Origin: Natranaerovirga hydrolytica
Lineage (GTDB): Bacteria > Bacillota > Clostridia > Lachnospirales > DSM-24629
Length of the DNA: 64,000 nucleotides
Direction of reading: 5' to 3'
Assembly (NCBI RefSeq): GCF_004339095.1
Contig: NZ_SMGQ01000011.1
Coordinates: forward strand, 543,575 to 607,574
Positions 18,384 through 27,144 of this stretch are shown here, one piece after another. The translations under genes were made by a program, and so were the position numbers. Within the stretch, counting starts at the first letter, position 1. Each line of letters starts with the position of its first letter. Below the pieces are notes generated by a model, which searched no databases, was not told where the DNA came from, and worked only from the letters and a program-made list of their open reading frames with translations.

Positions 18384-18416
18384 TCAAAAAAAGTTCTTAG
18401 CATAGGCTAAGAACTT
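18384..18416 (-). terminator. Intrinsic terminator of rpsU-yqeY
   Basis: AAGTTCTTAGC (18416-18406 on the - strand) pairs with GCTAAGAACTT (18401-18391), followed by a run of T. The stem begins on the yqeY stop codon. Confidence 0.9.
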
Positions 18417-18853
18417 AATTTTTCTTTTACGATCATACTAACTTTTTGATTATCTGCCTTGCCAGCTAATTCCTTAGTGGCTAGACCCATCACTTTACCC
18501 ATATCTTTCATGGTTTCAGCGCCGACCTTAGATATTATATCGTCTATTGCTGTTGCAATTTCGTCATCTGATAATTGTTTAGGTAAATAATCCATTAGTA
18601 TTTCTATTTCTTTATTTAAATTTTGTACAAAATCGTCTCGACCAGCTTTTTCATATTCTGGTATACTTGATTTTCTTTTTTTTACTTGACTCGCAACGAT
18701 ATCTATTATTTGAGAATCATCTAATTCCACTTGATTATCCTTTTCATATTGAAGGATAGCGCTTCTAACCAGCTGAATTGTGTTTTTCCTTAATAGATCT
18801 TTTTCTCTCATTGCTGTCTTCATATCATTTAATAAAGTATTTTTCAAAGACAT
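18407..18853 (-). CDS. yqeY: GatB/YqeY domain protein
   Basis: 148-residue helical protein of the YqeY family, related to the tail domain of the GatB subunit of tRNA amidotransferase; thought to interact with tRNA, exact role unknown. Family marks are LLNDMKTAMREKDLLRKNTI (about 7-26), the RKSSIPEYEKAGRDD stretch, EIEILMDYLPKQLS and the C-terminal G-rich segment MGKVMGLATKELAGKAD. It lies 24 nt after rpsU and shares its promoter, the common rpsU-yqeY pairing of Gram-positive bacteria. A good terminator begins at its stop codon. Confidence 0.95.
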   Translation of the reverse strand: MSLKNTLLNDMKTAMREKDLLRKNTIQLVRSAILQYEKDNQVELDDSQIIDIVASQVKKRKSSIPEYEKAGRDDFVQNLNKEIEILMDYLPKQLSDDEIATAIDDIISKVGAETMKDMGKVMGLATKELAGKADNQKVSMIVKEKLSS

Positions 18854-18877
18854 CTTCTCAATCCTTTTCTACTAAAA

Positions 18878-19054
18878 TTATTTGATTTTGCGTTTTCTAG
18901 CAGCTTCGGATTTCTTTTTACGTTTTACACTTGGCTTTTCATAATGTTCTCTTTTACGCACTTCTTGAAGAATACCTGCTTTCGCGCAATTGCGTTTAAA
19001 TCTTCTAAGAGCGTTATCTAGAGATTCATTGTCTTTTATTGTTACGTTTGACAT
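18878..19054 (-). CDS. rpsU: 30S ribosomal protein S21
   Basis: 58-residue basic ribosomal protein, part of the small subunit near the 3' end of 16S rRNA and important for start-site recognition. Translation of the frame gives [20 protein letters not shown] at the start, then [20 protein letters not shown], and a lysine/arginine-rich end. The match to S21 is unmistakable. It begins at an ATG six bases after AGGAG. A clear sigma-A promoter lies 80 nt upstream at 19134-19161. It leads the conserved rpsU-yqeY-yqfC-yqfD cluster. Confidence 0.97.
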   Translation of the reverse strand: MSNVTIKDNESLDNALRRFKRNCAKAGILQEVRKREHYEKPSVKRKKKSEAARKRKIK

Positions 19055-19133
19055 AGGCCACTCCTACCTCCCTCCAGTTGCTTATTGTGCTAATAAATAC
19101 AACTATTGGGTAATTCTATAAGCACTATAGTTG

Positions 19134-19161
19134 ATTATAGCATAAATTATCGATTCGTCAA
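19134..19161 (-). promoter_or_regulatory. Sigma-A promoter of rpsU-yqeY
   Basis: On the - strand: TTGACG (19161-19156), 16-bp spacer, TATAAT (19139-19134). The spacer ends TGC directly before the -10, giving an extended -10 element. The predicted start point is about 75 nt before the rpsU ATG. Confidence 0.85.
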
Positions 19162-19280
19162 CTTTTTTTTGATAAAAATACAATATTTTTTTAAAAAAAT
19201 ACTTAATGATGTATAAAATATAAACTTGCAAACCTTGGTTTTTATAGGCTAATTCAAGTTTTATAAACTGATCTTTTTTT

Positions 19281-20594
19281 CTATTCAAAAGTCACACTAA
19301 ATATATAGTCTTCATAATCTAGTTCGTAGTCTTCTGAATAAGACATAAGATGTTTATGGGTGTTATGATAAGCATATTCTAGCCTTTGCTTTTCAAAATG
19401 AGATAATTTAATTTGGGTTGAATCCATTGTTTCATACACTTCTCTTACAGGTATGACAGATATGGCTTCTTGAGTCCACTTTGTTAAAGTCGGTACAAAA
19501 GAAATCCCTTTGATAATGGTGTCTGAATGATGATTTTTTTCAAAATGGATATCTAAAATAACACCAATATCTTTATTATAAGGTTGCTCTTGGCTATACA
19601 TTTGTGAAGAAATAAAATTGCCTAGTGAATAAATGGCAACACCTGTTCTCGTTTTATCATCTTCTTTTATTTCTCTTATTTCAATAGGTTGTAATACGTG
19701 AGGATGACTGCCAAGTATCACATCTGCCCCTGCATCGAATAATGCATCTACAATATCTTTTTGATATTGATTTGGAAAAGCATGGTATTCATTGCCAAAA
19801 TGAATAGATACAATGGTAATGTCTACTGCTTCATGGATTGCATTGACTTCTTCTATCATGGATTGGATTTTTTTGTCATCATACATATCTAAAGTGTTCA
19901 CTAGATAAGGTCTATCACTTGGTACTGGTAATCCATTTGTACCATATGTATATGCACCAAACCCAAAGATAATGTCATTTTTTTCTACTTTTTTTATTTG
20001 ATTTTTCTCTTCTTGATTTCTATGAGTACCAACCCCTATAATTCCAGCCTCTTCTAATACATCTAAGGTATTTATGACACCGTTGGCTCTACTATCCATA
20101 GAATGATTATTCGCTGTAGAAAGAATGTCTATCCCTATATCTTTTAAATTCCAAGCTAAAATTTCAGGGGAATTAAAACAGGGATAGCCTGTATAACCTT
20201 TAAAATAAAAAGAATTCTCTAGACGAATGCCATTATCTTTTCCAGCTAAAGTGGTTTCTAAGTTACCTATGGTTAAGTCGCTTCTTTGTAGATAATCGTC
20301 AACATGCTCAAATCCTTTTGAGAAATCAAAGTCATCTGTTTGCTCATTATAGGCTCTTCTCATCTGCCATTGATGAATCATAATATCACCAATAGCAGAT
20401 AGAGATGCATTATAAGTTTTTTCTATCTGATCTTCTTTTTGATCAGCCTCTATTGTTTCTTCTAATTCATTTGTTATGTCATAAACACTTTGTGTTGTTG
20501 TTTGGTGTTCAATAACTGGTATTGCTTTTTCTTCCTTAGATGTACAGCTGACAAGAAGTACAGCGCTACATATCATTATTATAATTTTTTTCAT
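19281..20594 (-). CDS. CapA-family lipoprotein (metallophosphatase fold)
   Basis: 437-residue exported protein of the CapA/PgsA family (poly-gamma-glutamate capsule synthesis type, metallophosphoesterase-like). The signal peptide MKKIIIMICSAVLLVSC has a lipobox cysteine at 17. The domain begins around 65 with LSAIGDIMIHQ; GNLETTLAG, FNSPEILAWNLKDIGIDILSTANNHSMD and VSIHFGNEYHAFPNQYQ carry the metal-type Asp, Asn and His residues. ILGSHPHVLQPIEI and YSLGNFISSQ complete the fold. No capB or capC neighbours are present, so capsule synthesis is doubtful; a general surface hydrolase is as likely. The start has AAGGAG eight bases upstream. Confidence 0.87.
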   Translation of the reverse strand: MKKIIIMICSAVLLVSCTSKEEKAIPVIEHQTTTQSVYDITNELEETIEADQKEDQIEKTYNASLSAIGDIMIHQWQMRRAYNEQTDDFDFSKGFEHVDDYLQRSDLTIGNLETTLAGKDNGIRLENSFYFKGYTGYPCFNSPEILAWNLKDIGIDILSTANNHSMDSRANGVINTLDVLEEAGIIGVGTHRNQEEKNQIKKVEKNDIIFGFGAYTYGTNGLPVPSDRPYLVNTLDMYDDKKIQSMIEEVNAIHEAVDITIVSIHFGNEYHAFPNQYQKDIVDALFDAGADVILGSHPHVLQPIEIREIKEDDKTRTGVAIYSLGNFISSQMYSQEQPYNKDIGVILDIHFEKNHHSDTIIKGISFVPTLTKWTQEAISVIPVREVYETMDSTQIKLSHFEKQRLEYAYHNTHKHLMSYSEDYELDYEDYIFSVTFE

Positions 20595-20705
20595 TTATAA
20601 TCTCCTTATATTGACTTAACTTGTAAATATACCCTTCACTCTTCTATAGTAACAAGTTTTCAATGAAAGTATGACCATTTTTAAGAGATTAAATCTTTTA
20701 TGCAA

Positions 20706-20757
20706 TGAAAGTCCAATCTCCAAATCCTTCCAAGGAAGTTTGCAGATTGGACTTTCA
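20706..20757. repeat. 52-nt palindromic repeat, copy 1
   Basis: Imperfect inverted repeat with arms TGAAAGTCCAATCT and AGATTGGACTTTCA, beginning 2 nt after the alaS stop codon. Its reverse complement matches copy 2 (31531-31582) at all but about six positions. No long T-run follows on the - strand, so it is not a textbook terminator. Confidence 0.9.
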
Positions 20758-20759
20758 CC

Positions 20760-23396
20760 CTAATTCAACTGCTTCTCTAGTATAGAAGTAACATTTTCTA
20801 ACGCTTCTTGTATTTTTTCTGGGTGTTTTCCACCTGCTTGTGCCATATTAGGACGACCGCCTCCACCGCCGCCAACAATACCTGCGGTTTCTTTAATAAT
20901 ATTACCTGCATGGGCACCTTTTTTAATCACGTCGTCTGTTACCATCCCAATTAAATTCACTTTTCCATTATGGCTTGTAGCAAGAACAATAACACCTGAG
21001 CCTATTTTTTGTTTTAATTGATCCCCTAAATTTCTCAAGTCGTTCATTTCTAGATTGTCCACTTTTGCAGATAACAACTGTATGCCTTGTATTTCTTTTA
21101 CTTCACTTAAGATGTCATCCACTGCACCAGATGCTAATTGGCTTTTTAATTTTTCATTTTCTTGTTGTAGTTTTTTCATTTCATCCATAACATTTTCTGC
21201 TTTTTTAACAATCTGATGGGTATCTGATTTTAATATCTTTGCCAGTTCTTGTATTGTTTTTTCTTGGTCTTTGTAATATTGAATGGCATGATTTGACGTT
21301 AACGCTTCCATTCTTCTTACGCCTGCAGCAACACCTGTTTCAGATATAATTTTAAAGGTATTGATTTCGTTGGTGTTCTGAATATGGGTACCACCACATA
21401 GTTCCATACTATAATCACCCATTGAAACCACTCGAACGTTGCTGTCATATTTTTCACCAAATAAAGCAACGGCTCCCCTTTGTTTTGCTTCATCAATTGT
21501 CATTACTTTCGTTTGTACGGGTAGACTGTCACTGATTTTTTCATTTACAATACGCTCTACTTCTTCTATTTCTTCATCATTTAACGCAGAAAAATGGGTA
21601 TAATCAAACCTTAATCGATCCTCAGATACATATGAGCCTGCTTGTTCAATATGTGCCCCTAATACGTCTTTTAAAGCTTTATGAAGAATGTGTGTGGCGC
21701 TATGATTTTTAGCAGTTGCATATCTTTTTTCTTTGTCAATGAATAAGGTTACTGTATCATCCATGCTAAAGGTTCCTTCAATTACCTTACCAATATGAGC
21801 AATTTTATTGCCCATCACTTTAATAACATCTTCTACAACAAAGATCCCATTTTTGCTTTTAATCATTCCTGTGTCTTTTAATTGACCACCACTTGTTGCA
21901 TAAAAAGGCGTTTGTTCAACAAAAATCGTTCCCTTTTCATTTTCATGAATAGTTGTTACAATTTCTTCTGTTGCTAATGCTGTAATAGTAGACTGACATT
22001 GAATTTGGTCATAACCAACAAACTCAGAACTTAATTTAGCATCTAGTTGATTGTATACACTTTCTTTTGAACCCATATAATTGCTTTCTTCTCTTGCTGT
22101 ACGTGCTCTTTCTCTTTGTTGTTCCATTGCCTCATTAAAGGCTTTTTCATCTACAAATAAACCTTCTTCTTCTAATATTTCTTTTGTCAAATCTAATGGA
22201 AATCCATAGGTATCATATAATTTAAATGCCTTTTTACCTAATAATGTTGTTTCATTCTTTATTTGCATATCATGTATATATTCTTTTAAAATGGTTAATC
22301 CTTGGTCAATGGTTTCATCAAATCGATCTTCTTCAATTGATATGATTTTATACAAATAGGCTTCTTTTTCCACTAACTCTTCATAAGCGTCTTTTGAGAC
22401 TTCAATAACGATTTGACTCAGGTCTGCTAAGAATTTGCCTTCTATACCTAATAATTTGCCATGTCTTGCTGCACGTCTTAGCAATCGTCTTAATACATAC
22501 CCACGCCCTTCATTTGACGGTAAAATACCATCTGATGCCATAAATACAATGGAACGAATATGGTCTGTAATGACTCTAATGGATATATCTTTTTTAGCAT
22601 CTTCTTTATAAGTTAAGTTTGCTTTTTGACAAATTTCATCTCTTAAAGCTTTTATCGTATCCACATCAAATATAGACTCTACATCTTGCATCATTGCAGC
22701 TAAACGTTCTAATCCCATACCGGTATCAATATTAGGGTTTTCTAATAAATGATAATTGCCTGCTTCATCTTTTTCAAATTGAGTAAATACAAGATTCCAA
22801 AATTCAATATAACGATCACAGTCACAACCAACTTTACAGTCAGCGCTGCCACAACTGTATTTCTCACCACGGTCAAAATAAATTTCTGAACAAGGTCCAC
22901 AAGGTCCAACACCTAATTCCCAAAAATTATCTTCTTTGCCCATTCTTACAATGTGGCTTAAATCCACACCAATTTTTTCATTCCAAATTGTTTCTGCTTC
23001 ATCATCTTCTTCATAAACAGATATATACAACCGATCTTCCGGTAATTTCAAGACATCCGTAACAAATTCCCAAGCCCATGCAATGGCTTCTTCTTTAAAG
23101 TAATCTCCAAAGGAGAAATTACCTAACATTTCAAAAAAAGTACCATGTCTAGCTGTTTTGCCAACGTTTTCGATATCTCCTGTACGAATACACTTTTGGC
23201 AAGTTGTGACTCTTTTTTTAGGCGGCGTCTCTTGTCCTGTAAAATAAGGTTTTAAAGGCGCCATTCCAGCATTTATCAGTAATAAACTTTTATCATTTTG
23301 TGGTACCAATGAAAAGCTTTTCATTTTTAAATGTTCTTTTTTCTCAAAAAAATCTAGATACATTTCTCTAAGTTCGTTTAAACCGTACTGTTTCAA
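20760..23396 (-). CDS. alaS: Alanyl-tRNA synthetase (TTG start)
   Basis: Class II synthetase charging tRNA-Ala, with editing of misactivated Ser and Gly; 878 residues, the full bacterial length. In order: the catalytic core with LREMYLDFFEKKEHLKMKSF and RTGDIENVGKTARHGTFFEM; the tRNA-binding middle with LPSNEGRGYVLRRLLRRAARHG; the editing domain with NHSATHILHKAL and CGGTH zinc-type residues; and the C-terminal domain with GSGVIVLAT and GGGGGGRPNMAQAGG. The start codon is TTG, eight bases after AGGAGG. I looked for a T-box leader upstream and saw none. A 40-nt palindrome lies just upstream, and the 52-nt repeat is directly downstream. Confidence 0.98.
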   Translation of the reverse strand: MKQYGLNELREMYLDFFEKKEHLKMKSFSLVPQNDKSLLLINAGMAPLKPYFTGQETPPKKRVTTCQKCIRTGDIENVGKTARHGTFFEMLGNFSFGDYFKEEAIAWAWEFVTDVLKLPEDRLYISVYEEDDEAETIWNEKIGVDLSHIVRMGKEDNFWELGVGPCGPCSEIYFDRGEKYSCGSADCKVGCDCDRYIEFWNLVFTQFEKDEAGNYHLLENPNIDTGMGLERLAAMMQDVESIFDVDTIKALRDEICQKANLTYKEDAKKDISIRVITDHIRSIVFMASDGILPSNEGRGYVLRRLLRRAARHGKLLGIEGKFLADLSQIVIEVSKDAYEELVEKEAYLYKIISIEEDRFDETIDQGLTILKEYIHDMQIKNETTLLGKKAFKLYDTYGFPLDLTKEILEEEGLFVDEKAFNEAMEQQRERARTAREESNYMGSKESVYNQLDAKLSSEFVGYDQIQCQSTITALATEEIVTTIHENEKGTIFVEQTPFYATSGGQLKDTGMIKSKNGIFVVEDVIKVMGNKIAHIGKVIEGTFSMDDTVTLFIDKEKRYATAKNHSATHILHKALKDVLGAHIEQAGSYVSEDRLRFDYTHFSALNDEEIEEVERIVNEKISDSLPVQTKVMTIDEAKQRGAVALFGEKYDSNVRVVSMGDYSMELCGGTHIQNTNEINTFKIISETGVAAGVRRMEALTSNHAIQYYKDQEKTIQELAKILKSDTHQIVKKAENVMDEMKKLQQENEKLKSQLASGAVDDILSEVKEIQGIQLLSAKVDNLEMNDLRNLGDQLKQKIGSGVIVLATSHNGKVNLIGMVTDDVIKKGAHAGNIIKETAGIVGGGGGGRPNMAQAGGKHPEKIQEALENVTSILEKQLN

Positions 23397-23429
23397 TTTC
23401 TTATCCTCCTAATTCCTTTTACTAATGAA

Positions 23430-23469
23430 TGACTAGTGAATTTGTTGTACAACAATAATCCACTAGCCA
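23430..23469. other. 40-nt inverted repeat between the 31-codon ORF and alaS
   Basis: TGACTAGTG at 23430-23438 pairs imperfectly with CACTAGCCA at 23461-23469, with an inner palindrome TTGTTGTACAACAA at 23442-23455. No T-run follows on the - strand. It could be a weak terminator, an RNA structure in the alaS leader or an operator. Confidence 0.5.
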
Positions 23470-23479
23470 TTTTTATGCT

Positions 23480-23575
23480 TTACTCTGCATTACTTGTCTT
23501 TTTTTTTCTCATATTAATCCCTAATACGATACCACCAACGCATACCAATATACCAATAGCAAATTCCCAAATCAT
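23480..23575 (-). CDS. 31-residue single-pass membrane peptide
   Basis: A short frame with an AGGAGG site seven bases before its ATG. It encodes a hydrophobic stretch of about 20 residues (MIWEFAIGILVCVGGIVLGI), followed by a basic tail, NMRKKKTSNAE. The charge pattern predicts one membrane helix with the C-terminus inside. I do not recognise the family. It lies about 80 nt upstream of alaS on the same strand, with a palindrome between. The clean ribosome site and coding-like hydrophobicity argue for a real small protein; the lack of homology information limits certainty. Confidence 0.6.
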   Translation of the reverse strand: MIWEFAIGILVCVGGIVLGINMRKKKTSNAE

Positions 23576-23701
23576 AATAAGCCTCCTTTTTATGTAGTCC
23601 TCTTTATACTTAAATAAAACTGCATATCTTTTATATTTTTAGTTATTTAATTTATATCATAAATTGTAAATAAATTCAACGTCTATAAAGGAGTAAAATT
23701 C

Positions 23702-23742
23702 AAAAAAGATATTTCCAAACACTTGGTTTGCAAATATCTTTT
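23702..23742 (-). terminator. Terminator of the his operon
   Basis: On the - strand AAAAGATATTTGCAAAC (23742-23726) pairs with GTTTGGAAATATCTTTT (23720-23704), with one mismatch, and ends in a T-run. It starts 11 nt after the hisIE stop codon. Confidence 0.88.
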
Positions 23743-23752
23743 GGTTTGACCA

Positions 23753-24373
23753 TTATCTTCTTTTACTTAATTCCTTAAGGATATCATTCCAATTCACATC
23801 TTTTTCAACCATTAATACGGATAAGTGATAGATTAAATCTGAAATTTCATAAACCACTTCTTCATTGCCTTCGTTCTTAGCACCAATAATAACTTCTGCT
23901 GTTTCTTCGCCTACTTTTTTAAGAATCTTATCAATGCCTTTCTCCAATAAATAATTGGTATAAGAACCTTCTTTAGGATTTTCTTTTCTATCTACAATCA
24001 CATCGTATACATCTGTTAAAACATTGTTCACAGAGTCTACTTCTTCATTCCATACGCTTTCTACTTCTGTAAAGAAACAAGTTTTATTACCCGTATGACA
24101 CGCCGCACCTTCTTGTTTCACCTTAATTAAAAGGGTATCTTTATCACAATCTAGCTTAACATATTTTACATGTTGGTAATGACCTGATGTTCCACCTTTA
24201 AGCCACAAACTCTGTCTGGAACGACTATAATAATACACTTTTCCCGTTTCAAGGGTTTTATAAAATGCTTCTTCATTCATATAAGCCAGCATCAATACTT
24301 CGTTTGTTATGTAATCTTGTGTGATAACAGGTACCAACCCTTGCTCATTTTTTTTCAAATTATCAAAATTCAT
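23753..24373 (-). CDS. hisI: Bifunctional phosphoribosyl-AMP cyclohydrolase / phosphoribosyl-ATP pyrophosphatase
   Basis: Fused HisI-HisE enzyme catalysing steps 2 and 3 of histidine synthesis. The cyclohydrolase half (about 1-112) shows [43 protein letters not shown] and the zinc-type [12 protein letters not shown]. The pyrophosphatase half (about 115-206) shows [33 protein letters not shown] and SDLIYHL. The ATG at 24371-24373 lies seven bases after GGAGG; an ATG two codons earlier touches that site and is less likely. Last gene of the operon, starting 11 nt after hisF. Confidence 0.96.
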   Translation of the reverse strand: MNFDNLKKNEQGLVPVITQDYITNEVLMLAYMNEEAFYKTLETGKVYYYSRSRQSLWLKGGTSGHYQHVKYVKLDCDKDTLLIKVKQEGAACHTGNKTCFFTEVESVWNEEVDSVNNVLTDVYDVIVDRKENPKEGSYTNYLLEKGIDKILKKVGEETAEVIIGAKNEGNEEVVYEISDLIYHLSVLMVEKDVNWNDILKELSKRR

Positions 24374-24384
24374 AATCATACCTC

Positions 24385-25146
24385 CTATAGTCTAACTGGT
24401 ATCTTTTCTTCTTTTAAATACAGTTTCAAATCCTTAATATCAATTTCTTTAAAGTGAAATAAAGAAGCCGCTAAAGCAGCATCTGCTTTGCCTTCAGTGA
24501 GTACATCTTTAAAGTCTTCTTTTGAACCCGCACCACCAGATGCTATAACAGGTATATTAACAGCTTCACTGACTAAACGAGTCACTTCTATGTCGTATCC
24601 TTTTTTCGTGCCATCAGCATCCATACTGGTCAGAAGAATTTCACCTGCACCTAATGATTCCACTTTTTTTGCCCATTCTAACACATCTAACTCTGTATTA
24701 ATTCGACCACCGTTAATATATACTTCATACTTTCCTGTTGATTCATTTTTTTTGGCATCTATTGCCACAACGATACATTGATTACCAAATATTTTAGCAC
24801 CTTCTGTAATCAATTCAGGACGATTGACTGCTGCTGAATTAAGAGATACTTTATCCGCTCCTGCTCTAAGAATCTTCTTAATATCTTCAATGGTTCTTAT
24901 ACCCCCTCCAACTGTTAAAGGTATAAATATTTGCTCTGCTGTCTTTTTAATAACATCTACAATGGTATCTCTTGCCTCATGAGAAGCCGTAATGTCTAAA
25001 AAAACAATTTCATCAGCCACACTTTTGTTATACTCTTTTGCGATTTCTACTGGATCGCCTGCATCAACTAAATTGACAAAATTAACACCTTTTACAACGC
25101 GACCTTTGTCTACGTCTAAACATGGTATGATTCTTTTTGAAAGCAT
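24385..25146 (-). CDS. hisF: Imidazole glycerol phosphate synthase, cyclase subunit
   Basis: (beta/alpha)8-barrel cyclase that joins PRFAR and ammonia from HisH to give imidazole glycerol phosphate and AICAR. Visible are [20 protein letters not shown] near the N-terminus with the catalytic Asp of [43 protein letters not shown] with the second catalytic Asp, and IASGGAGS. 253 residues. I use the ATG at 25144-25146 because AAAGGGGG lies just before it; the gene starts 4 nt after the hisA stop. HisA and HisF are ancient paralogues, both present here. Confidence 0.97.
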   Translation of the reverse strand: MLSKRIIPCLDVDKGRVVKGVNFVNLVDAGDPVEIAKEYNKSVADEIVFLDITASHEARDTIVDVIKKTAEQIFIPLTVGGGIRTIEDIKKILRAGADKVSLNSAAVNRPELITEGAKIFGNQCIVVAIDAKKNESTGKYEVYINGGRINTELDVLEWAKKVESLGAGEILLTSMDADGTKKGYDIEVTRLVSEAVNIPVIASGGAGSKEDFKDVLTEGKADAALAASLFHFKEIDIKDLKLYLKEEKIPVRL

Positions 25147-25150
25147 TGAG

Positions 25151-25873
25151 TTACCCCCTTTCAAACAATTTGACTGCTTCGTCTAACTTAATGTTATCAG
25201 TGTATAAAGCTTTACCAATAATAGCACCTTGTACATTTACTTTATTTAGATTTTCTAAATCTTTTAAAGACGATACACCTCCAGAAGCAATAATATCTAA
25301 GTTGGTCTCTAATGCTAATAAACCCGTGTACTCAAGATTTGGTCCCATTAGCATACCGTCTTTTGCAATATCTGTATAGACGATGGTTTGAACACCTATT
25401 TGTTCCATTTTTTTACATAAATCAATGGCCGTTAATTCGCTAACTTTTTCCCAACCTTCTACGGCTACCAAACCATTTTTTGCATCTATTCCAACTACAA
25501 TTTTATCTGCGCCAAATAATTTAATGGCTTCTTTGACAAGATTTGGATCTTCGACTGCTTTCGTTCCAATAATGACACGGTCTACACCTAAATTTAGCTT
25601 AGTTTCTATGTCTTGAATGGTACGGATACCGCCACCTACTTGAACAGGCACATTCACCGTACTAACAATTTTTTCTATAACTTGTGCATTAATAGATTTC
25701 CCTGCTAATGCACCATCTAAATCCACTACATGAATATAGCTTCCACCTAAATCTTCCCATTTTTTTGCAATGGTTTCAGGATTTTTTGAATAAACGTTCA
25801 TTTGGTCAAATTGACCTTGTTTTAATCTCACACATTGACCATTTTTTATATCAATTGCTGGGTATAATTGCAT
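25151..25873 (-). CDS. hisA: ProFAR isomerase
   Basis: (beta/alpha)8-barrel isomerase converting ProFAR to PRFAR, step 4 of the pathway. It opens [20 protein letters not shown] with the catalytic Asp at position 8. [45 protein letters not shown] with the second catalytic Asp, and [11 protein letters not shown] follow. 240 residues, normal. The ribosome site is AGGAGG seven or eight bases upstream; hisH lies 11 nt upstream and hisF 4 nt downstream. No sign of the dual HisA/TrpF (PriA) form. Confidence 0.97.
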   Translation of the reverse strand: MQLYPAIDIKNGQCVRLKQGQFDQMNVYSKNPETIAKKWEDLGGSYIHVVDLDGALAGKSINAQVIEKIVSTVNVPVQVGGGIRTIQDIETKLNLGVDRVIIGTKAVEDPNLVKEAIKLFGADKIVVGIDAKNGLVAVEGWEKVSELTAIDLCKKMEQIGVQTIVYTDIAKDGMLMGPNLEYTGLLALETNLDIIASGGVSSLKDLENLNKVNVQGAIIGKALYTDNIKLDEAVKLFERG

Positions 25874-25884
25874 TCTTAAACCTC

Positions 25885-26481
25885 CTAAAGTGTTGCAAAG
25901 TTTTTTAATATTTGTAGTCCCGTTTCACCACTTTTTTCAGGGTGGAATTGCAGGGCAAATATATTGTCTTTTTGTGCTGCAACTTGAATGTCTTTACCAT
26001 AATAGGTTGTGGCACTTACAATATCTTCTTTTGTTTCTAAATGATAGGAATGGACAAAATAAACATGTTTGTGTTCTAAACCTTTAAAAAGGGGTGCTTC
26101 TTTTTTTATATCCAGTTCATTCCAACCCATATGAGGTATTTTATGAGGTACTTGTAGTTTAATTATGTTACCTTCTAATAAACCTAACCCTTCATGCAGT
26201 CCATATTCTTCTGATGAATCAAATAATAACTGCATACCTAAGCAAATGCCTAAAATAGGCACATCTTTTTTTGAGACGTCTTGTAACCATTGATCTATTT
26301 TTAATGTTTTAAGTTGATGCATTGCGTCTTTAAAAGCACCTACACCAGGTAAGATTAATTGATCACTTTTATTAAGTTCCTGAATATCAGAAGAAATAAA
26401 ACTGTCTACTCCAATGAAATTTAATGCATTGGTTACGCTGTGTAAGTTACCCATTCCGTAATCTATAATTCCGACCTTCAT
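25885..26481 (-). CDS. hisH: Imidazole glycerol phosphate synthase, glutaminase subunit
   Basis: Class I glutamine amidotransferase supplying ammonia to HisF. Seen: IDYGMGNLHSVTNAL (6-20), LILPGVGAFKDAM (46-58), the nucleophile elbow PILGICLGMQLLF with Cys near 79, and the catalytic His/Glu in LQFHPEKSGETG near 177. 198 residues. The start has AAAGGAG. It lies 44 nt after hisB and ends 11 nt before hisA. The catalytic triad looks intact. Confidence 0.97.
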   Translation of the reverse strand: MKVGIIDYGMGNLHSVTNALNFIGVDSFISSDIQELNKSDQLILPGVGAFKDAMHQLKTLKIDQWLQDVSKKDVPILGICLGMQLLFDSSEEYGLHEGLGLLEGNIIKLQVPHKIPHMGWNELDIKKEAPLFKGLEHKHVYFVHSYHLETKEDIVSATTYYGKDIQVAAQKDNIFALQFHPEKSGETGLQILKNFATL

Positions 26482-26525
26482 AAATCGCTCCTTTACTCTT
26501 CAATCTTCACAAATATACACTATTT

Positions 26526-27119
26526 TTAATCTAGAGTTCCTTTTGTCGATAATACATCCTTTATTCTTGGATCTACCATTGTGGCTTCATCTAATGCTTT
26601 TCCAAAGGCTTTAAAGATACCTTCTGCTATATGATGATTGTTTTTACCATCTAATAATTTGATATGTAGATTGATGCCTAGTTGTTGAACCAATCCTCTG
26701 AAAAATTCTTCTACCATTTCTGTCTGCATACTGCCTAACATGGGTACCGTAAAAGGGACCTCAAAGTTCAAATACGCTCTACCTGATAAGTCTATGGCAC
26801 AAAGGACTAATGTTTCATCCATTGGTATGATACAAGAACCATATCTTTTTATACCTTTTTTATCCTTTAGGGCTTCTTTTAAAGCATTGCCAAGAACAAT
26901 CCCCACATCTTCTATGGTATGGTGACAATCTACGTCTAAGTCACCTTCAACAAGAACCTCCATATCAAAAAAACCGTGCTTTGAAATATGGGTTAGCATA
27001 TGATCAAAAAAACCTATGCCTGTATTCATACTAGATTGTCCGCTACCATCTATGTTGACAGACAATTGTATATTGGTTTCTTTTGTCACTCGATTAAGAG
27101 TTGATTTTCTTTCATTCAC
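26526..27119 (-). CDS. hisB: Imidazoleglycerol-phosphate dehydratase (GTG start)
   Basis: Manganese-dependent dehydratase, step 6. Monofunctional: 197 residues with the duplicated metal motifs FFDHMLTHISKHG and DVDCHHTIEDVGIVLG in the first half, and FFRGLVQQLGINLHI and NNHHIAEGIFKAFG in the second. There is no fused histidinol phosphatase domain, and no separate hisK/hisN gene occurs in the operon, so that activity must be coded elsewhere. The start codon is GTG (27117-27119), nine bases after GGAGG. It begins 25 nt after hisC. Confidence 0.97.
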   Translation of the reverse strand: MNERKSTLNRVTKETNIQLSVNIDGSGQSSMNTGIGFFDHMLTHISKHGFFDMEVLVEGDLDVDCHHTIEDVGIVLGNALKEALKDKKGIKRYGSCIIPMDETLVLCAIDLSGRAYLNFEVPFTVPMLGSMQTEMVEEFFRGLVQQLGINLHIKLLDGKNNHHIAEGIFKAFGKALDEATMVDPRIKDVLSTKGTLD

Positions 27120-27144
27120 AAGGCTTCGCCTCCATCTATCTTAT

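Noticed and set aside
19103-19288. 61-codon leftward frame between capA and rpsU
   Set aside because: No ribosome binding site of quality, biased Lys/Ile/Tyr composition typical of AT-rich non-coding DNA, and it covers the rpsU promoter.
23397-23752. T-box leader for alaS
   Set aside because: No T-box sequence (GGGTGG-type) nor the needed terminator/antiterminator pair was seen.
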